A stretch of 64,000 nucleotides of DNA from Bacteroidales bacterium UBA1197 (GTDB lineage: Bacteria; Bacteroidota; Bacteroidia; Bacteroidales; UBA932): NCBI GenBank assembly GCA_002309995.1, contig DBYB01000061.1, forward strand, positions 91,190-155,189, written 5' to 3'. Shown here in pieces: positions 60,157 to 64,000 of the stretch. The position numbers and the translations under genes are program-made. The notes beneath the pieces are model-generated. The model did no database searches. It had not been told where the DNA came from and saw only the letters and a list, made by a program, of their open reading frames with translations. Within the stretch, counting starts at the first letter, position 1. Every line of letters starts with the position of its first letter.

Positions 60157-61479
60157 ATGGTCAACTTCTATTTGGAGAATCGCACGAACAAGAAACAGGA
60201 AGCCGTCATCAGGGTTTCCATCGCCATCCGCGGAGCCCGCCTGGTCACCTCAACAGGGTACAATATCAAGCCGGCTGATTGGAATGCAGAGAGGCACGAG
60301 GTCAAGCCCAGGAAGGAGAACTGGAAGAAGCAGACAACTTACGATATCAACACGGCGCTCGGCAACATCAGGCGACATTTCGACACCTACGAGAAGGACC
60401 ACGGCGAAGTGACAGAAGAAGAGCTGCGCAAGGAGTTCAAGGCCTTCATGGGCAGAGTTGAGGTCAAGGAGGAGACCTCAGACACCGCCGAAGAGCCCAA
60501 GGAGCCCACTTTTTTCGGGCGTTTCGACCAATTCATCAAGGAGGAGAGCATCAACAATATGTGGGTGCCATCCACCAAGCGTGCCCTCAACGTTATCAAA
60601 GGCCATATCGAGGCCTGGAATCCGGAGACCAGCTTTGATATGCTTACAGAATCCGTCCTCAGTCAGTACATCAACTATCACCGCACAGATCTGGACCAGA
60701 GGGAAGTTACCGTGGAGAAGCAGTGGCGATACTTCAAGTGGTTCCTGGACTGGGCCACCCGCAAGGGATACAATACCAACACAGCCTATCAGCGATTCAA
60801 GCCCAAATTCAAGACAACCGACAAGACCATTGTCTTCCTGGACTGGGACGAACTTATGCGCCTGTACAAGTTCAAGGTCCCTAAGACCGGAAAGAAAGTA
60901 AAACTCACAACCTACGACGGCATTGAGTATGAGAAGACCGTCGGCCTCTCTTCTGCCCTGGATCGTGTTCGGGATTTGTTCTGCTTCTGCTGCTTCACAT
61001 CACTCCGCTACTCTGACATGCGCAACCTCAAGCGCTCGGACATCGTAGATGGCGTCATCAACCTCACCACAGTCAAGACCCACGACAAGATTGCCATCGA
61101 ACTGAACGACTATTCCAAAGCCATCCTGGACAAATACGAAGGCATGGTCTTCCCCGGCGGCACCGCCCTTCCTGTCATCAGCAATCAGAAGATGAACGAC
61201 TACCTGAAGGAACTGGCCGAGCTGGCTGGCCTCAACGCCCCAGTTACCCAGATCTACTACAAGAACGGCGAGCGCATCGAGGAAACCAAGCCCAAATACT
61301 CCGTTATCGGCACCCATGCCGGCCGCCGCACCTTCATCTGCAACGCCCTCTCCATGGGCATCCCTGCCGATATTGTTATGAAGTGGACCGGCCACTCCGA
61401 CTACGCCGCCATGAAACCCTACATCGACATCGCCCAGTCAGAAAAGAGCAAAGCAATGGCGAAGTTCAACGTGAGATGA
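60157..61479 (+). CDS. Tyrosine recombinase (integrase)
   Basis: 440 residues, the size of Bacteroides mobile-element integrases. An N-terminal arm-type domain (about 1-70), a SAM-like core-binding domain (about 125-225) and the catalytic domain (about 230-440) are visible. Catalytic residues: Arg in TSLRYSDMRNL, His-x-x-Arg in GTHAGRRTF, His in WTGHSDY and Tyr in MKPYIDIAQ. It marks the left end of an integrated element whose replication genes start at 63410. No attachment site could be fixed. Confidence 0.93.
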   Translation: MVNFYLENRTNKKQEAVIRVSIAIRGARLVTSTGYNIKPADWNAERHEVKPRKENWKKQTTYDINTALGNIRRHFDTYEKDHGEVTEEELRKEFKAFMGRVEVKEETSDTAEEPKEPTFFGRFDQFIKEESINNMWVPSTKRALNVIKGHIEAWNPETSFDMLTESVLSQYINYHRTDLDQREVTVEKQWRYFKWFLDWATRKGYNTNTAYQRFKPKFKTTDKTIVFLDWDELMRLYKFKVPKTGKKVKLTTYDGIEYEKTVGLSSALDRVRDLFCFCCFTSLRYSDMRNLKRSDIVDGVINLTTVKTHDKIAIELNDYSKAILDKYEGMVFPGGTALPVISNQKMNDYLKELAELAGLNAPVTQIYYKNGERIEETKPKYSVIGTHAGRRTFICNALSMGIPADIVMKWTGHSDYAAMKPYIDIAQSEKSKAMAKFNVR

Positions 61480-62316
61480 TTAAATCTCATGTGCTTGTTT
61501 TAAAAAGATTTCTATCACCTCAGTTATACAGGAAGCCTTGTACACAATTCCAAGATCAATCATTTGGCTTGATTTAACCACGGGAATGTCTTTTGTGGGA
61601 ATTTGAATTATTTCTAATTGATTCATATCGGTACGGACATAGACAGAAGCTACTATTCCTAGAAAGATAATCCTATTCCCAGCATACAGTGTGTTTTCTC
61701 CCTTTTTGGTAAAACTTCCTACATTGCAAATAAATACAGGGCTACCGCTAGATCCCGGAAAAATTGAGGCGTCGATTAAGAATTTGGGCTGATTGTCGAA
61801 ATCAATGTTAGCTGGAGTTGCTGTGATTCCCTTCCTTACGATTGGCAATAAATGCTTGGTGTCGTATAGTCCGTTCGGATAGCCAACAATTATTACATCT
61901 TCTACAGCATCAATTTCTTTTAAGACCTCCTCTGTTGGCACAATGTCATTAGAAATTGAACGATAAAAAATAGCTATGTTATTTTTTGCGAGCTGGTTAA
62001 CGATTGGACCGAGAGGAGATATTGCAACATCTACCTCGGGATTTGGATGGAAAAACCACTGATTGCGAAAATTGTTATAATGTATCGTATGGATATTACC
62101 TAAATCAGGTTGATTATCTTTAGCTAAATTGAATTCAATCCATCCTTCAATGGAGTTTTCGACAACATGTTTATTGCTAACCAAAAAGGGAAATGATTTC
62201 CCATTATGGACATAATTGAAAATAAACCCCGTCCCGGTACTATTTCCTTTTGGAATCGTAGTTTTTATACGAACTGTCGTGAATAACAACTGTTCAAATA
62301 ATGATTTGACTTCCAT
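61480..62316 (-). CDS. Trypsin-like serine peptidase, element cargo
   Basis: 278 residues, no signal peptide, so probably cytoplasmic. The chymotrypsin-fold triad is visible: His50 in LVSNKHVVEN, Asp96 in NPEVDVAIS and Ser190 in IFPGSSGSPVF. No PDZ or transmembrane part. It is convergent with the integrase with no gap between the stops, and clearly A+T-rich compared with the chromosome. Stand-alone peptidases of this kind occur in anti-phage islands, so a defence role is possible but not shown. Confidence 0.82.
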   Translation of the reverse strand: MEVKSLFEQLLFTTVRIKTTIPKGNSTGTGFIFNYVHNGKSFPFLVSNKHVVENSIEGWIEFNLAKDNQPDLGNIHTIHYNNFRNQWFFHPNPEVDVAISPLGPIVNQLAKNNIAIFYRSISNDIVPTEEVLKEIDAVEDVIIVGYPNGLYDTKHLLPIVRKGITATPANIDFDNQPKFLIDASIFPGSSGSPVFICNVGSFTKKGENTLYAGNRIIFLGIVASVYVRTDMNQLEIIQIPTKDIPVVKSSQMIDLGIVYKASCITEVIEIFLKQAHEI

Positions 62317-62401
62317 ATTACAACAAACTAAACGCTCATTATAAATGGGCCGCTAATGCGACCCAAAAAACAATACATTAGGCAAAAGAAACAAAGGTTC
62401 T

Positions 62402-62623
62402 TTAGCCAGGAGGAGGACAGTCATCGTTTCCATAACTGTTCTTTTCTCGAATCTTTCCGTCCACACCGTGTATAACGACTTCCTGTCCGTTGTTTTTGGC
62501 GATTTCTCGAGCCCGATTTATCGCCTCACGTTGCGTTGGGAAGAGACCAGATGCGCGTTGGGCTTTTTCTTGGGTTGCTGCCCAATTATTGCCCCGTTTA
62601 ACAACATGGATATTTTTCCCCAT
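62402..62623 (-). CDS. DUF2188-family small protein
   Basis: 73 residues from ATG 62623. KNIHVVKRGNNWAATQEKAQ, SGLFPTQREAINRAREIAKN and EVVIHGVDGKIREKNSYGND form the complete DUF2188 pattern, a small alpha/beta domain of unknown function common in mobile elements and beside restriction or toxin genes. Second of three small minus-strand cargo genes. Confidence 0.8.
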   Translation of the reverse strand: MGKNIHVVKRGNNWAATQEKAQRASGLFPTQREAINRAREIAKNNGQEVVIHGVDGKIREKNSYGNDDCPPPG

Positions 62624-62709
62624 ATCAAAAACGTTTCGTTTATATCGCAATCACCAGACCGGATTGCCTTCGGTCTCTGCTTTTATAGACAGCAGAATGT
62701 CTGGACTAA

Positions 62710-62958
62710 TTATAAGTCCTGTGGCGTACCTAAAGTATTGTAGGTCGCCCAACTTGTCACCTCCGATACGCATAGGCCATCATCCTCGTCAATGAATTGT
62801 CTGAAATAGTTCCGAAGTTTCTCAGCATCCGTATTGATGCGTTTGAAGCACCATTCGGATTCTAGAATCCTTACTGCGTGGAACTTTTCAAGTTCATCAT
62901 AAAGCGTCTGATAGTCTCTTTCCCCTCGCAGGTCATAACTCAAGAAAAACAGAGCCAT
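62710..62958 (-). CDS. Cas2/SinR-like small ferredoxin-fold protein
   Basis: 82 residues: MALFFLSYDLRGERDYQTLY, DELEKFHAVRILESEWCFKR, then RNYFRQFIDEDDGLCVSEV. The strand with SYDL at the start, a basic strand after the first helix, and a terminal D/E-rich loop follow the Cas2-like (SinR/VapD-type) fold. There is no CRISPR array or other cas gene nearby, so it is not a CRISPR component here. Could be a nuclease or toxin. The SYDL Asp is retained. Confidence 0.6.
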   Translation of the reverse strand: MALFFLSYDLRGERDYQTLYDELEKFHAVRILESEWCFKRINTDAEKLRNYFRQFIDEDDGLCVSEVTSWATYNTLGTPQDL

Positions 62959-63117
62959 AGATTATGCTATTAGATTATTATCAGGGTCCCTGCCCCAGAG
63001 CAGCTCGTAGAAGACAAATGAGATACGAGTTCTCGGTTGCGTTCTAATCAATCTCTATACCCAAGTTGTCCATCTGACACTTTGTCAGTTATTCCATTTC
63101 ATTAACTATTCTCCCGA

Positions 63118-63298
63118 GTCATTTTACACCCCTTTTCATAACCTTACACCATTACACCCTAATTCCCGAAAGTGAACTGTGGATTTGACAGTTTCTTTCG
63201 GGAATTGCCGATTTGTGTCAAATTGGGCATCCCACATTCATGCATTAGAGTGTAATGGGATTTCATAGATTTTCAACATTCAAAATAGTGTAAAATGC
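63118..63298. other. Origin-like nested inverted repeats with TTACAC boxes
   Basis: Three nested inverted repeats share one centre region: CATTTTACAC (63120-63129) with GTGTAAAATG (63288-63297); CCATTACACCCTAA (63149-63162) with TTAGAGTGTAATGG (63245-63258), 13 of 14 matching; and a hairpin TTCCCGAAAG (63163-63172) with CTTTCGGGAA (63195-63204), which also pairs AACTGT with ACAGTT inside. Five TTACAC/GTGTAA boxes result, three leftward and two rightward. This looks like a replication or transfer origin of the element. Confidence 0.55.
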
Positions 63299-63367
63299 GT
63301 ATAATCAGCATCTTGACTGTTCAAAAATAAGCGCCCATCTTTGCGTTAGATTAATCTGCATAACACG

Positions 63368-63381
63368 CACAACCGGTTGTG
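63368..63381. promoter_or_regulatory. 14-bp palindromic operator candidate
   Basis: CACAACCGGTTGTG is a perfect palindrome 28 bases before the DUF3853 start and downstream of the likely promoter, where a repressor of the replication genes would bind. Confidence 0.5.
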
Positions 63382-63409
63382 TTTTCATTAACTTAATTTC
63401 GGTTGAACT

Positions 63410-63712
63410 ATGTTTATCGAAGACACGACACCCATCGCAGCGCTCACCGTTGCAGACCTTAAGAAACTGCTCAAAGACTCCCTCCGTGAGCAAAAGATTG
63501 ACGCCATTCCGCCTGTTACAACACCCGGAAAGCGCTATGTCTATGGACTCAAAGGAATCCAAGACCTCTTCGGCGTGTGCCACCTCACCGCCCAGCGCTA
63601 CAAGGATGGCTTCCTCGCTCCCGCCTGCATCCAGAACGGGAGGAAGATCATCGTTGATGCCGATATGGCCATGGACCTTTTTAAGAACTATCAGTATGAG
63701 AACGCTCGATGA
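63410..63712 (+). CDS. DUF3853-type helix-turn-helix protein
   Basis: 100 residues. Residues about 46-95 (YVYGLKGIQDLFGVCHLTAQ, RYKDGFLAPACIQNGRKIIV) form an excisionase-like winged helix-turn-helix, preceded by a helical N terminus. DUF3853 proteins sit upstream of the RepA-like helicase gene in Bacteroidales mobile elements and probably control excision or replication. The stop overlaps the next gene by 17 bases. Confidence 0.8.
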   Translation: MFIEDTTPIAALTVADLKKLLKDSLREQKIDAIPPVTTPGKRYVYGLKGIQDLFGVCHLTAQRYKDGFLAPACIQNGRKIIVDADMAMDLFKNYQYENAR

Positions 63713-64000
63713 AATCGACCCTATCGCCGCCATTACGGCCGAGATAGAGAAGTTCCAGAAGATGCCGGATAGAATCGGCATCATGTCCGTCAAGAGCGCC
63801 AACCAGTGGGTCGATGACGCCATGCAGGAACCCGACCCCAAGATGTACTTCTACGACCTCCTGGTCGAAGGAGAATGCACCGTCCTTTTTGCCTCCTCTA
63901 ACGCCGGCAAATCAGTCCTGGCCACCCAGATGGCCGAGGCTGTTGCCCGAGAGAACACTGTCCTTTACCTAGACTGTGAACTCTCGGCCAAGCAGTTCCA
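63696..64000 (+). CDS. RepA-like AAA ATPase, 3' truncated by the window edge
   Basis: The first 101 residues, MRTLDEIDPIAAITAEIEKF and on, are visible. Walker A is FASSNAGKSVLATQ (around residue 70) and TVLYLDCELSAKQF is the following strand, as in RepA/DnaB-type helicases of mobile elements (AAA_25). ATG 63696 lies inside the DUF3853 gene, indicating translational coupling. It should unwind the element's origin for replication. Confidence 0.82.
   Translation, partial: MRTLDEIDPIAAITAEIEKFQKMPDRIGIMSVKSANQWVDDAMQEPDPKMYFYDLLVEGECTVLFASSNAGKSVLATQMAEAVARENTVLYLDCELSAKQF

Larger units (their letters stand above)
62959..63409. other. Gene-free A+T-rich region with nested inverted repeats
   Basis: 450 bases with no credible gene. 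It separates the leftward cargo genes from the rightward replication genes and holds the origin-like structure at 63118-63298 and a 14-bp palindrome at 63368. A possible promoter for 63410 is TTG at 63314 with CATCTTTG near 63338. Confidence 0.6.
60157..64000 (+). mobile_element. Integrated mobile element, left part (open at window end)
   Basis: Integrase, A+T-rich cargo genes, an origin-like region, a DUF3853 protein and a RepA-like ATPase in order are the layout of mobilisable units and integrative elements of Bacteroidales. The right end is outside the window; the left boundary is probably between 59849 and 60156. Confidence 0.75.

Noticed and set aside
62710..62958. Cas2-like protein as part of a CRISPR system
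   Set aside because: No repeat-spacer array and no other cas gene are present; the protein also fits the SinR-like family.

Overview
The window is a G+C-rich stretch of a Bacteroidales (Bacteroidota) genome. The evidence is a SusC/SusD pair, many type II lipoproteins, BACON, fimbrillin-like and FISUMP-like domains, perfect TAnnTTTG -7 boxes, and TAATG/ATGA gene overlaps. The G+C level and the fimbrillin/FISUMP style suggest a gut or rumen lineage such as Alistipes or Cryptobacteroides relatives; that placement is inference. No rRNA, tRNA or CRISPR array was seen.

Layout. 1-3872: tandem FISUMP-type surface lipoproteins and a small plug-like lipoprotein. 3876-32448: a pectin utilisation locus. 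A LacI-type regulator (minus strand) faces a roughly 27 kb plus-strand operon coding for GH28, a CE12-CE8 fusion, GH105, PL1, SusC, SusD, a surface glycan-binding candidate, UxaC, UxaA, two short-peptide/lipoprotein pairs (the second lipoprotein being a PL1 lyase), UxaB, an ExuT-like transporter and a second CE8. 32468-39838: serpin, transglutaminase-like lipoprotein, small membrane/lipoproteins, metallophosphoesterase and acyltransferase. 39909-42246: a three-gene cassette with a REP-associated Y1-transposase-like protein, lying between two copies of a 116-bp double-hairpin repeat. 42281-45416: RNase H, nitroreductase and small exported proteins. 45820-51633: a second uronate operon, kduD-like, orphan EIIC-Gat-like permease, kduI, lacI, kdgK, kdgA. 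51815-59848: BspA-like lipoprotein with its own upstream peptide, Bcp, CpsB-like PHP phosphatase, DUF1295 protein, esterase, cyclophilin and a membrane transporter. 60157-64000: the start of an integrated mobile element, with tyrosine recombinase, trypsin-like peptidase, DUF2188 protein, Cas2/SinR-like protein, an origin-like inverted-repeat region, a DUF3853 protein and a RepA-like ATPase cut by the window edge.

Together the two sugar loci code for a complete route from pectin to pyruvate and glyceraldehyde 3-phosphate. Esterases, lyases, GH28 and GH105 release galacturonate and unsaturated uronates. UxaC-UxaB-UxaA convert galacturonate to 2-keto-3-deoxygluconate (KDG). KduI-KduD feed the unsaturated product into the same KDG pool, and KdgK-KdgA finish the pathway.

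The most unusual structure is the 116-bp repeat family. There are five copies, all exactly 116 bp and all intergenic. Each is built as two 44-nt hairpins around a 28-nt spacer, with covarying outer arms. Two copies lie on either side of an operon for a Y1/RAYT-like protein, a tandem Myb-like DNA-binding protein and an unknown partner. This looks like a Bacteroidales REP/RAYT system of unfamiliar design.
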